A stretch of 64,000 bases of DNA from Halobacteriales archaeon QS_6_71_20 (GTDB taxonomy: Archaea; Halobacteriota; Halobacteria; Halobacteriales; Haloferacaceae), in contig PXRU01000012.1 of the NCBI GenBank assembly GCA_003020945.1, forward strand, positions 37,404-101,403. Direction: 5' to 3'. The first letter of the stretch is position 1; each line of letters begins with the position of its first letter. Below, one piece after another: positions 52,584 through 60,798 of the stretch. Under the pieces are notes generated by a model. It was not told where the DNA came from. It worked only from the letters and a program-made list of their open reading frames with translations, and searched no databases. Both the position numbers and the translations under genes were made by a program.

Positions 52584-52990
52584 GTGGCGACGTACACCGC
52601 CGACGCCGTCGCGCTGCTCGTCTACCTCGTCGATGCGCTTCCCGAGACGACCGATCGAGTGTTCGCGGAAGCCGAAGCCGGAGGACGGTCGTACAGGCAC
52701 CGAGTACGGCACTCGCGAAAGTGTTGTACGCCGTCGGCCACGACAAGGACGTTCGAGGCGTCAGGCTCACCGGAACGACCGAGGACGCTCGTCGTGCCCT
52801 GATCGAGAACGGTCCCGTCTCGGTCGCACCGATCGACGACGCCGAGCTGGTCGAATACGCGCGGATCACGGACGAGTTCACTATCCACGACGGCATTGTC
52901 GTCGCCAGCCACCGAGCACGGGACACGGACGCGATCCTCACGACCGACGGCGCCGTCCGGGACGCTGGGTATCGGGTGCTCTGGGACTGA
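52584..52990 (+). pseudogene. PIN-domain toxin VapC (module 5), frameshifted
   Basis: First frame from GTG 52584: ATYTADAVALLVYLVDALPE then TTDRVFAEAEAGG; at about 52680-52690 the frame changes, and the second frame continues VVQAPSTALAKVLYAVGHDK and PIDDAELVEYARITDEFTIH, DGIVVASHRARDTDAILTTD up to a stop at 52990. One base gained or lost explains it. Catalytic residues are distributed over both frames, so no active toxin results from this sequence. Confidence 0.8.
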
Positions 52991-53157
52991 GTGCCACGGA
53001 GGACACACACCGTGTATTCCGGCGCAGCAAGTGTGTCGTCCGATGCCTCGGCGTTGAGCGGCGACCACTCGTCGCCGACTACTGCGGGGACCTTCTCGCG
53101 TGGCTCCCCGGCCCCGGCCGCGCGGGGCTCCCCGTCGGCGGTGGACCGGTCCCCTCG

Positions 53158-55269
53158 TCAGCCCCCCGCCGTCGCGTTCTCCGCGACGACCACACCGTCG
53201 GCGGTCGCCGAGAAGGCGGCCCGGTCGACGCTCACCTCGAAGGCGTCGCCCGCCGACTGCTCGCTCAGGTTGAACGCGGCCGCGAACGTGCCATTCTCGG
53301 CGACGGCGACCGTCCGCGTGTCGCTGAACGCGGGCGTCGTGTCGTCGGTCGACCGGATCGAGACGACGACCGCCGTCCCGGGCGCGACGGTTGTCGTCCC
53401 GGAGATCTCGGCGCGCTCGGCGGCCGTCGCCGTCACGATGTCGCTGTCGTTGCCCGCGAAGCCTCCCTCGGCCGCCTCCACCGTGACGTTCGCGGATGCG
53501 GTCTCGCCCCGAGCGGCGGTCCCGTTGCCGTCGGCGCCCGCGGCGTCGCCGTCGAGCAGACGCCGGTCCCGGAGCGTGAACTCGGTCGCGACCGTGTCGC
53601 CGTCCTCGAAGGTGATGTTCGGGTCCGCGAACGCCGCCGCCGGCACGGCGTCGTACTCGAGGACCACGTAGTAGGTGTCGTTCCCGGCCGCGACGACCGT
53701 CAGCGCGTCGGCGATCCCGGTGTCGTCGGCGAGCGCCTCGGAGACGTTGACCGTCGCGGGCGGCCGGTTCAGGTCGGGCGGTCGCTCCTCGTAACGAAGG
53801 TGCAGCGCCGCGTCGTCGCCCTCGGGGGCGGCGACGGCCGCGAGGAACGCGTCGGTGACGTCGCCGCCGGTTCCGTCGGTCCCGAGCAGCCCCGAGAGGC
53901 CGGGCGCGGTGACCCGGTGGACGAGGACGTCGCTGTTCTCGCCGGCGGGGTCGACCGCGAGCGTGTCCGTCCGCGTCAGCGTCCCGTTCTCGACGGCGTC
54001 GAGGACGGCCGCGGTCGCGTTCCCGTCGCCGGCGGCCGTCTCCCGGATCGTCTCTCCGGTCTCCGGCGGCGCCCGCCACAGCGCCTGGCCGGGCGGGTCG
54101 CGCTCGGCGACGAACAGCGTCGCGAGTTGATCCGGCGTCTCCCGCACGGCGGCCGGGTCCTCGTCCGTTCCGACGGAGACGACGTAATCGCCGGCTTCGA
54201 GCAGGCTGGACAGCTCCGTCTGGTCGGTCGTCCCGTCGAACTCGACCTCGTCCGCGCCGACGCTGTCGCCGGCGACCCGGACCGCGTCTGCGTCGGCCGA
54301 GGTGTTGCCGGCGGTGTACGTGTCGAACGCGACCGTTACCTGACCGTCGTTGTCACCGTCGGTCACAGTGACGTTGGCCTGATACCCGTCGGCACGCTCG
54401 TCGCCGACGAGCACCGTCGCCGTCCGAACGGTGCCGTCGAACTCGACGGTGAGCGTCGCCACGCCGCCCCGCGGGACGGTCGTGTTCGTCCGCGCGAGCG
54501 ACGCCTCGCCGGCGTTCTCGACCGTCACGGACGCGGCGTCGGCGGCGCCGGTGTCGACGGCCTCGAAGGCGAACTCGGACTCGCCGGCGTCGACGCCGGA
54601 GAGGTTCGCGTCGATCGCCCCGCCGACGTCCTCGATGACGATCGACTCCTCGCCGGCGATCCTCGGCTCCTCGGCCGCGAACACGACGGCGAGTTCGCCG
54701 GAGTCGAATCCCTCGGCGGAGACGGCGACGTCGAACTCGTCCCGGTTGGAGTCGACCGCGATCTCGGCGGTCGTGTCGCCCCTGTTGGCGACCGACTCGG
54801 CCTCGAACGACGTCGAGAGCGTCTGCTCGACGAGCTCGACGGTCGCGTCGGTCGTCTCGCTGACGTTCGGTCCCCGGAGGAAGTACCGCCCCGGCCGGAG
54901 GTCGGCGGTGTCGATACCGACGACCGCACCCTCGTCGTTCGTCCGGACCGTGCCCCGGGACGTGCTCGCCGTGATCTCGGTGCTGTCGGTGGCGTCGACC
55001 GAGCGGAGTCGGTACTGGCTGTTCGGCTCCAGCCCGGTGACGTTGAGCGTCTGTCCCACGTAGACGGTGTCCGTCTCGGAGCCGTCGACCTCGTAGGTCG
55101 GCGTGTTCGGTTGCTGCGTCGTCTGCGTGGCGAGCCCGCCGGCGGAGGCGGGCGTGGCCGCGGACGGTGTCGCCGCCGCGGGCCCGGCAAACGCGACGGC
55201 ACCGACGCCGGCGGCGGTGATCGTGAGGGCTGTCAGAAGGAGCGCACGTATCGTGTTGGATCCTGTCAT
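53158..55269 (-). CDS. S-layer glycoprotein paralog lacking the PGF-CTERM anchor
   Basis: 703-residue secreted protein, related to the csg gene 2 kb away over its full body: the start NTIRALLLTALTITAAGVGA, the motifs GYQANVTVTDGDNDGQVTVA, FDTYTAGNTS, TLSTSFEAESVANRGDTTAE, and ALTVVAAGNDTYYVVLE align with csg's. The end FNLSEQSAGDAFEVSVDRAA, then DGVVVAENATAGG stops where csg's Thr-rich stalk begins (QSEGDTFTVSV in csg). So the anchor is missing; the product may be released or held by protein contacts. Many Asn sequons. No frame just downstream encodes a Thr-rich stalk. Confidence 0.85.
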   Translation of the reverse strand: MTGSNTIRALLLTALTITAAGVGAVAFAGPAAATPSAATPASAGGLATQTTQQPNTPTYEVDGSETDTVYVGQTLNVTGLEPNSQYRLRSVDATDSTEITASTSRGTVRTNDEGAVVGIDTADLRPGRYFLRGPNVSETTDATVELVEQTLSTSFEAESVANRGDTTAEIAVDSNRDEFDVAVSAEGFDSGELAVVFAAEEPRIAGEESIVIEDVGGAIDANLSGVDAGESEFAFEAVDTGAADAASVTVENAGEASLARTNTTVPRGGVATLTVEFDGTVRTATVLVGDERADGYQANVTVTDGDNDGQVTVAFDTYTAGNTSADADAVRVAGDSVGADEVEFDGTTDQTELSSLLEAGDYVVSVGTDEDPAAVRETPDQLATLFVAERDPPGQALWRAPPETGETIRETAAGDGNATAAVLDAVENGTLTRTDTLAVDPAGENSDVLVHRVTAPGLSGLLGTDGTGGDVTDAFLAAVAAPEGDDAALHLRYEERPPDLNRPPATVNVSEALADDTGIADALTVVAAGNDTYYVVLEYDAVPAAAFADPNITFEDGDTVATEFTLRDRRLLDGDAAGADGNGTAARGETASANVTVEAAEGGFAGNDSDIVTATAAERAEISGTTTVAPGTAVVVSIRSTDDTTPAFSDTRTVAVAENGTFAAAFNLSEQSAGDAFEVSVDRAAFSATADGVVVAENATAGG

Positions 55270-55692
55270 GATGTGGTAGGGTCGTGGTGTCCCGGGGCGG
55301 CGACCGTACCCGGGAGTCGATCGGCGGTTCGCTGCGCGGACGAGTCGGCGGCGGACGGCCGCGAGGCGTCTACTCGGAACGGCATCGATGATCGGAGCGT
55401 ACGGGCAGACGGCCCGGGCGACCGAAACTCTTTGTCAACGAATGGATACATTTAGCGACGGTTGCGTCGCTGCGAGCTACCGGTTACCTTCGGGTGGCGG
55501 CAGGGTCGGTACACGAGACCGGGACACCGGGACGGACTGGCACGCCGAGACGGGACCGGCATACTGTGACCATCGCCCACTCGCCCGGGCGCCCGCGCGA
55601 CGCGACGTCACGCTCCGGCGTCGGCGACGAGCCTCGGGGACATCGCCGAGTTGAGGAGGGGGCGACGCCACGGAAACACGAGGACCGACACC
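55270..55692. other. Intergenic region before the S-layer paralog and the next gene
   Basis: About 420 bases between divergent genes. An A/T-rich part at 55440-55460 (ATGGATACATTTAGC) may hold promoter elements for the S-layer paralog, which would then have a long leader like csg. No additional coding frame with protein-like composition and no repeat was found. Confidence 0.4.
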
Positions 55693-56028
55693 GTGGCGAA
55701 CCACGTCCCCGACCGAGTGCTGGAGCGGATCGACGCCTTCGGCGAGGGACTGCTGTACGGCGACCCGCCGGACGTGGCGGGGGAGCTCCGCACGGATCTC
55801 CGGGTCCGGATCCGTGCGACCGGCGACCGCACCGCGACCTGCGTGTACCTGACCGAGCACACGCGCGCGCCGACGACGTTGCGGGGACGGGGCTCGTTCG
55901 TGACGACCATCGTCGACGCCGTCGACGAGCGACTGCGGACGTGGGGCGTCGAGCCGCCGCCGGCGTATCGGTACGTCGACACCCGGGACGGGACCCACAG
56001 GTACGAGGGGGAGTTGCGCCTCCCCTGA
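55693..56028 (+). CDS. Hypothetical protein (111 aa)
   Basis: GTG 55693 starts ANHVPDRVLERIDAFGEGLL, followed by YGDPPDVAGELRTDLRVRIR, CVYLTEHTRAPTTLRGRGSF and THRYEGELRLP. Alternating charged and aliphatic residues suggest a small alpha/beta protein; no cysteine motif except CVYLTE. I do not recognise the family; it may be a haloarchaea-specific protein. The start is uncertain because the frame is open 14 codons further upstream. Confidence 0.55.
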   Translation: MANHVPDRVLERIDAFGEGLLYGDPPDVAGELRTDLRVRIRATGDRTATCVYLTEHTRAPTTLRGRGSFVTTIVDAVDERLRTWGVEPPPAYRYVDTRDGTHRYEGELRLP

Positions 56029-56099
56029 TCCCCGGTCCGGGATCGACGCGCGCCGGGGGCGGGGGCAGTTTCACCACGACCCCGGCCGAACGGGTTGGT

Positions 56100-56984
56100 A
56101 TGACCGCGAACCGGGCGCCGGTGGGCGTCCCCTTCGGCCACGAGTTCCGCGACGCCGCCGGCGTCCGCCTCCACGTCGTCGCCGCCGGCGACCCCGCGGA
56201 CCCGCTCGTCGTGCTGCTCCACGGCTTCCCGGAGTTCTGGTACGGCTGGCACCGACACGTCGAGCCGCTCGTCGAGGCGGGCTACCGCGTGCTCGTGCCC
56301 GACCAGCGCGGGTACGGTCGCAGCGGCAAGCCCGCGGGCGTCCGCCCGTACCGGATCACGGCGCTGTCGCGCGACGTGGTCGAGGTGATCCGGTCGGACG
56401 GCTACGAGTCGGCACACGTCGTCGGCCACGACTGGGGCGCGGCCGTCGCGTGGGACCTGGCGCTGCGCCGTCCCGAGCGGGTCGACCGGCTCGGCGTCGT
56501 CAACGTTCCCCACCCCACCGCGTTCCGCCGAACCCTGCTCGGGAACCGCGAACAGCTGCGCCGGAGCTGGTACGTGTTCGCGTTCCAGCTGCCGTGGCTT
56601 CCGGAGCGGGCGGCCGCCCGCGACGACTTCGCGCTGTGGACGCGGGTACTGACCGAGAGCGTTCCGGGGGGGACGTTCGACGACGCGGATCTGGACCGCT
56701 ACCGCGCCGCCTGGGGCCGGGAGCGCGCCGCCCGGTCGATGGTGAACTGGTACCGGGCGCTCCTCCGGTACCCGCGACCTCCGCCGCGCGAGTCGGTCTC
56801 GGCGCCGACGCTGATCGCGTGGGGCGAGCGCGACGAGGCGCTCGTCCCCGAACTGGCCCCGCGGAGCCTGTCGTTCTGTGCGGACGGCCGGCTGGAGCGG
56901 TTCCCCGACGCCGGCCACTTCCTCACCCACGAGCGGCCGGACGCGGTCGCCGACCTGCTCGTCGACCACCTCGGCGGCGAGTAG
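56100..56984 (+). CDS. Alpha/beta hydrolase, epoxide hydrolase-like
   Basis: 294-residue hydrolase. The oxyanion-hole HGFPEFWYGWHRHVEPL (about 41-57), nucleophile Asp in VGHDWGAAVAWDLAL (HDWG, about 103-117), an acid in WGERDEALVPELA and the His in FPDAGHFLTHERP complete a Asp-His-Asp/Glu triad typical of soluble epoxide hydrolases and haloalkane dehalogenases rather than Ser hydrolases. Cap-domain tyrosines (RSWYVF, NWYRALLRYP) also fit epoxide hydrolases. ATG at 56100 is the family start; the substrate is unknown. Confidence 0.9.
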   Translation: MTANRAPVGVPFGHEFRDAAGVRLHVVAAGDPADPLVVLLHGFPEFWYGWHRHVEPLVEAGYRVLVPDQRGYGRSGKPAGVRPYRITALSRDVVEVIRSDGYESAHVVGHDWGAAVAWDLALRRPERVDRLGVVNVPHPTAFRRTLLGNREQLRRSWYVFAFQLPWLPERAAARDDFALWTRVLTESVPGGTFDDADLDRYRAAWGRERAARSMVNWYRALLRYPRPPPRESVSAPTLIAWGERDEALVPELAPRSLSFCADGRLERFPDAGHFLTHERPDAVADLLVDHLGGE

Positions 56985-57116
56985 CGCGGGACGCTCCGGA
57001 GGGCCGAACGGAATCACGGCCGGAGAACGGCCAGCGGGTCGGGTTCGGCGCGCGGCGACCGTGGTGACGGTCCGTCGAGCGGAGAGCGGTCGGCGATCGG
57101 GCGAGCGCCTCCGGCC

Positions 57117-57302
57117 TCACGGCGTCGCTTCCACGGCGTAGCGCGCGATCGAGTGGCCACAGGCGGGGCACACGTCCGTCCCTTCCCCGGCGTTCTGTCC
57201 GCAGTGTCTACACTCGTAGTGGTCATCGCCGACGTCCAGTCCGCAGTGGCTGCAATCGTAGCTGTCGATCCGGCCACCCCAGGGTTGTGCTAACAGGTTC
57301 AT
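57117..57302 (-). CDS. Small double zinc-ribbon protein (61 aa)
   Basis: From ATG at 57302: NLLAQPWGGRIDSYDCSHCG, LDVGDDHYECRHCGQNAG, TDVCPACGHSIARYAVE. Three CxxC knuckles, i.e. one and a half ribbons, with little else. Such small zinc proteins are numerous in haloarchaea and mostly uncharacterised. It sits alone between the epoxide hydrolase-like gene and the VOC gene. Confidence 0.75.
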   Translation of the reverse strand: MNLLAQPWGGRIDSYDCSHCGLDVGDDHYECRHCGQNAGEGTDVCPACGHSIARYAVEATP

Positions 57303-57473
57303 CCCGTGTCAGTGCAGGATGGGTTCACGGTTAATACCGCGTGGTCGTTTCGTGCTCCGGCGGCGCCGCCCGGGCGATGCAACCGGCCGAAACGGTGCCG
57401 AGGGGAACACGACCGACCGTTGCAGACGGTTTCACGGCCGCGCCGTCGCGAGGTTCGATGGAGTTCGACCGAT

Positions 57474-57533
57474 CCGATATGGAGGGGCGCAATCCGACGT
57501 GGAGGGGCACGGTCCGACGTGGAGGGGCGAGAA
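57474..57533. repeat. Three 20-bp tandem repeats downstream of the VOC gene
   Basis: Units at 57474-57493, 57494-57513 and 57514-57533; each contains CCGAYRTGGAGGGGC with variable last bases. Located 24 bases after the stop of the VOC gene (minus strand). Confidence 0.8.
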
Positions 57534-57556
57534 GGTCGCGTGCGCCGGGTGCCCGG

Positions 57557-58309
57557 TCAGCGCTCGATCAGTTCGATCTCGTGGCCGTCTTGGTCCTTCG
57601 TGAACGCGTAGTTGTGGTCACACGACGCCGGGTCCCGGTAGTCCTCGGACTCCCGGGTCAGTACGGTCTCCCAGTCGTCCTCCAGGTCGTCGACGCGGAC
57701 GCAGACGTGGCCCCACGCGTCGCCGAGGTCGTACGTGCGCCCGTCGTAGTTGTAGGTGAGCTCCATCGCCATCGCCTCCTCGGCGGCGCCCTCCGGCTTC
57801 ATGAAGTAGTTCGCGAAGGAGTCCGCCTCCCAGCGCCCGGTGTGCTCGTACTCGAAGGTGCGCGTCCAGTAGCCGAGCGCCTCCGTGGCGTCCTCGACGC
57901 GGATCATCGTGTGGTCGATCGACCAGCGAGCGCCGTGGTCGCGCTCGACGATCTCGATCTCGTGGCCGTCGGGGTCCGTGACGAACGCGTAGCCGGGGTT
58001 CTCCTCGGGCGGGCGGTAGTCCTCGACGCCCCCGTCCATCAGCTCGTAGTACGCCTCCTCGACGTCCTCGACGCGGACGGCGATGTGTCCCCAGCCGTCG
58101 CCCATCTCGTAGGTGTGGTCGCCGTGGTTGTAGGTGAGTTCGAGGATCGCGCCCTCCTCGTGCATGTCCTCGGGGCCGAGGAAGTAGTTCGTGAAGTCCC
58201 CACCGTCCATCTCGCCTTTCACCTCGTAATCGAGGTGGGTCGTGTACCAGTCGATCGCCTCCTCGTCGTCCTCCACCCGCATCATCGTATGGTCGAGCGT
58301 GTACGCCAT
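57557..58309 (-). CDS. Double VOC-domain (glyoxalase-like) protein
   Basis: 250-residue protein of two homologous vicinal-oxygen-chelate modules, each beginning LDHTMMRVEDDEEAIDWYTT / IDHTMIRVEDATEALGYWTR and ending DPDGHEIEIVER / DQDGHEIELIER. The His and Glu positions in each (e.g. HTMM, ELTYN, GHEIE) could bind a metal. Glyoxalase I is the best-known member, but dioxygenases share the fold; the substrate is not determined. ATG at 58309. Confidence 0.92.
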   Translation of the reverse strand: MAYTLDHTMMRVEDDEEAIDWYTTHLDYEVKGEMDGGDFTNYFLGPEDMHEEGAILELTYNHGDHTYEMGDGWGHIAVRVEDVEEAYYELMDGGVEDYRPPEENPGYAFVTDPDGHEIEIVERDHGARWSIDHTMIRVEDATEALGYWTRTFEYEHTGRWEADSFANYFMKPEGAAEEAMAMELTYNYDGRTYDLGDAWGHVCVRVDDLEDDWETVLTRESEDYRDPASCDHNYAFTKDQDGHEIELIER

Positions 58310-58379
58310 ACGGAATCCACCGGCCGCGCGGTCGAAAAGGATACCGACGGCGGATGCGAGCACCTCCCGCCGGCCGGGG

Positions 58380-59150
58380 TCAGTCGTCGAGCGCCTCGGC
58401 GGCGTTCTCCCGCGGTTCGTACCCCAGCAGGCGCATCGTCTCGGCGATCGAGTGGACGCGGTCGTCGTTGCGTGACACCGCGTTGACCGTCACGGGGTTC
58501 TCGGGGAGGTCCGCGGTCGCGGCCTTCCGGTGGACGTCGCGACAGTCGGCGGGACCGAGCCAGAGCGCGCGGGCGAACCGCGCCTCGTCGGGGGCGGCGT
58601 CGTCGACGACCTCGCGGAGGTCGGCCGCGCTCATGTACCAGCCGATCCGCAGGTTGACCACGTCGAGGCCCTCGCGGTCGGCGTACAGGGTCGTCAGCGC
58701 CTCGCAGGCGGCCTTGCTCGCGCCGTAGAGGGAGTCGGGGCGCGGCGGCGCGTTGGCGCCGACCGTCCGGACGGGTCCCTCCGTCATGCGCTCGGGGGTG
58801 GCGCCGCCGGAGTTGTACGCCCCGACGGCGTGGTTCGAGGAGGCGAACACCACCCGGTCGACGCCGTTCTCGACGGTCGCGTCGAGGACGTGTTTCGTCC
58901 CCCGGACGTTCGTCTCGACGGCCGTCTCCCAGTCGGCGTCGACCGAGGAGGCGCCCGCGAGGTGGACGACGACGTCGAGGTCGTCGAGCGTCGCCCGAAC
59001 CTCGTCGGCGTCGGTCACGTCGAGCAGTTCGGCGTCGATGTCGTCGTGTTCGGAGTGGGTGAACGCGCGGAACTCGTCGGCCCCGTCGAAGGCGTCGAGG
59101 AGTTCCCGGCCGACGTCGCCCGCCGCGCCCGTGAGTCCGATGCGTGTCAC
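58380..59150 (-). CDS. NAD-dependent sugar dehydrogenase, Azf-like SDR
   Basis: 256-residue extended SDR with TGAAGDVGRELLDAFDGADE (about 7-26) as nucleotide-binding loop, VVHLAGASSVDADWE, ASSNHAVGAYNSG, and the catalytic YGASKAACEALTTLYA. The combination ASSNHAVGAY and HLAG matches the haloarchaeal Azf glucose-6-phosphate dehydrogenase family. Whether it is Azf itself or a paralog is uncertain: the length is about right and the active site is intact. Confidence 0.85.
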   Translation of the reverse strand: MTRIGLTGAAGDVGRELLDAFDGADEFRAFTHSEHDDIDAELLDVTDADEVRATLDDLDVVVHLAGASSVDADWETAVETNVRGTKHVLDATVENGVDRVVFASSNHAVGAYNSGGATPERMTEGPVRTVGANAPPRPDSLYGASKAACEALTTLYADREGLDVVNLRIGWYMSAADLREVVDDAAPDEARFARALWLGPADCRDVHRKAATADLPENPVTVNAVSRNDDRVHSIAETMRLLGYEPRENAAEALDD

Positions 59151-59229
59151 GGCGGACGGTCGCCCGCGAGCACCGTAACGGTTGATCGCGGTTCCGGCTC
59201 CCCGGGATCGCGGGCGGGGCGATCGGGGG

Positions 59230-60639
59230 TCAGATCCCCGACGGCGCCACGTCGCACACGTCGCGGAAGGCGCCCTGGACGACCTCCGAGAGCGCGGGGT
59301 GGACGTGGATCGTCTCCGCGATCCCCGTCGCGTCGGCGCCGGCCGCGACCGCCGTGCTCACCTCGTGGATCAGCGTCGACGCCTCGGGGCCGACGACGTG
59401 ACAGCCCAGCACCGCGTCGTCCTCGCCGACGAGCACCTTCACGAACCCGCCATCGTGGTCGAGCGTCGTCCCGAGGGCGGTGTCGTCGTACGCGAAGGTA
59501 CCCACCTCGTAGCTGCCGTCCTCGAGTTCATCTTCCGTCTTCCCAAGGCTCCCCACCTGTGGGGAGCCGAAGATCGCGTGGGCCATGCCCGGGTACTCGA
59601 CCGGCGACTCGCCGTCCCGCACCGCGTTCTCGACGGCGTACTTCGCCTCCGTGTCGCCGGCGTGTTTGAACGGGTAGTTGCCCGCGATGTCGCCGATCGC
59701 GTACACCCCCTCCGCGGAGGTACGGAGGTACTCGTCGGTGTCGACGTACCCCTCGTCGGTCGTCTCGATCCCGGCCGCGGAGACGTTCCACGTGTCCGAG
59801 TTGGGGCGTCGACCGATCGCGAGCAGGAGGCGGTCACCGGACACCTCGATGGTCTCGTCATCGTCGTTCTCGGCCGTGACCCGTTTGCCGCCGTCCGTGT
59901 CCTCGATCGCCGTCACGTCGTAGCCGAGGTGGACGTCGTGTTTCCGACGGTATACGTCGGTGACGTGGGCCGCGATCTCGGGGTCCTCGCGGTCGACGAG
60001 GACGTCGCTGTGGTCGACGATGACCACCTCGGCGCCCATCTGCGAGAAGAAGTGGCTCAGCTCCGCGGCGATGTACCCGCCGCCGACGACCACGAGACGG
60101 TCGGGGCGTTCGGACAGCCGGAGGGCGTCGTCGCTCGTGAGGAACTCCGTCTCCTCGGTCCCGTCGATAGAGTCGGGGACTATCGGCCGGGAGCCGCCCG
60201 CAAGGACGACCCGCTCACCGGTGATCCTGTCTCCGCCCGACTCCGCTGTGCCGGAGCCGTCGCCGGCGTCGACCTCGACGGTCCGCTCGTCGACGAATCG
60301 GCCCTCGCACTGGTAGAGGGTGACGCGCTCGTGGTCGCGTGCGCGCTCGGCTTTCGCCTCTGCGGCCTCGCGTATCGTCGTCCGAACGTCGTCGACGATG
60401 CCCGCGAAGTCGATCGCGTCGACGGACGCCTCGACGCCGAGGGAGTCGGCCCCGCGGATCGTCTCGGCGACATCGGCCCGACGGATGAGCTTCTTCGAGG
60501 GGTTGCAGCCGCGGTTGAGGCAGGTTCCCCCGAGTCTGTCCCGCTCGACGAGCGCGACGTCGCTTCCCGCCTCGGCGGCCGCCGAGGCGACGATGTTGCC
60601 CGTACCACCGCCCAGAACGACGAGGTCGAAGTCCGACAT
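59230..60639 (-). CDS. FAD-dependent pyridine nucleotide-disulfide oxidoreductase (Lpd/MerA-like)
   Basis: 469-residue flavoprotein. FDLVVLGGGTGNIVASAAAE binds FAD; the redox cysteines are in RLGGTCLNRGCNPSKKLIRR (about 36-55); RLVVVGGGYIAAELSHFFSQ binds NAD(P)H; YAIGDIAGNYPFKHAGDTEA and the C-terminal HIHALSEVV-type segment (IHVHPALSEVVQGAF) carries the base His. Such proteins include dihydrolipoyl dehydrogenases, mercuric reductases and related enzymes; no lipoate complex genes are nearby, so a stand-alone disulfide reductase is possible. Confidence 0.9.
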   Translation of the reverse strand: MSDFDLVVLGGGTGNIVASAAAEAGSDVALVERDRLGGTCLNRGCNPSKKLIRRADVAETIRGADSLGVEASVDAIDFAGIVDDVRTTIREAAEAKAERARDHERVTLYQCEGRFVDERTVEVDAGDGSGTAESGGDRITGERVVLAGGSRPIVPDSIDGTEETEFLTSDDALRLSERPDRLVVVGGGYIAAELSHFFSQMGAEVVIVDHSDVLVDREDPEIAAHVTDVYRRKHDVHLGYDVTAIEDTDGGKRVTAENDDDETIEVSGDRLLLAIGRRPNSDTWNVSAAGIETTDEGYVDTDEYLRTSAEGVYAIGDIAGNYPFKHAGDTEAKYAVENAVRDGESPVEYPGMAHAIFGSPQVGSLGKTEDELEDGSYEVGTFAYDDTALGTTLDHDGGFVKVLVGEDDAVLGCHVVGPEASTLIHEVSTAVAAGADATGIAETIHVHPALSEVVQGAFRDVCDVAPSGI

Positions 60640-60798
60640 CTGCGGGTCCGGCGGCTACGGCGCGCGGACGTTTCGGTGTTCCGTGAGTTCCCGGCCGGCT
60701 GTTTTTCAGCCGGGAGCCGGTATGTCGCTCATGCGCACGGTCCCGGCTCCGAGCGTCGTCCCGGTCGCCACCCCCGGCCGCCCGGGGAGGGAGGTCGA

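Noticed and set aside
59182-60798. Upstream extension of the GH15 frame, over 500 codons on the plus strand
   Set aside because: It is antisense to the disulfide oxidoreductase and lacks GH15 similarity; GH15 similarity starts only at the ATG at 60799.
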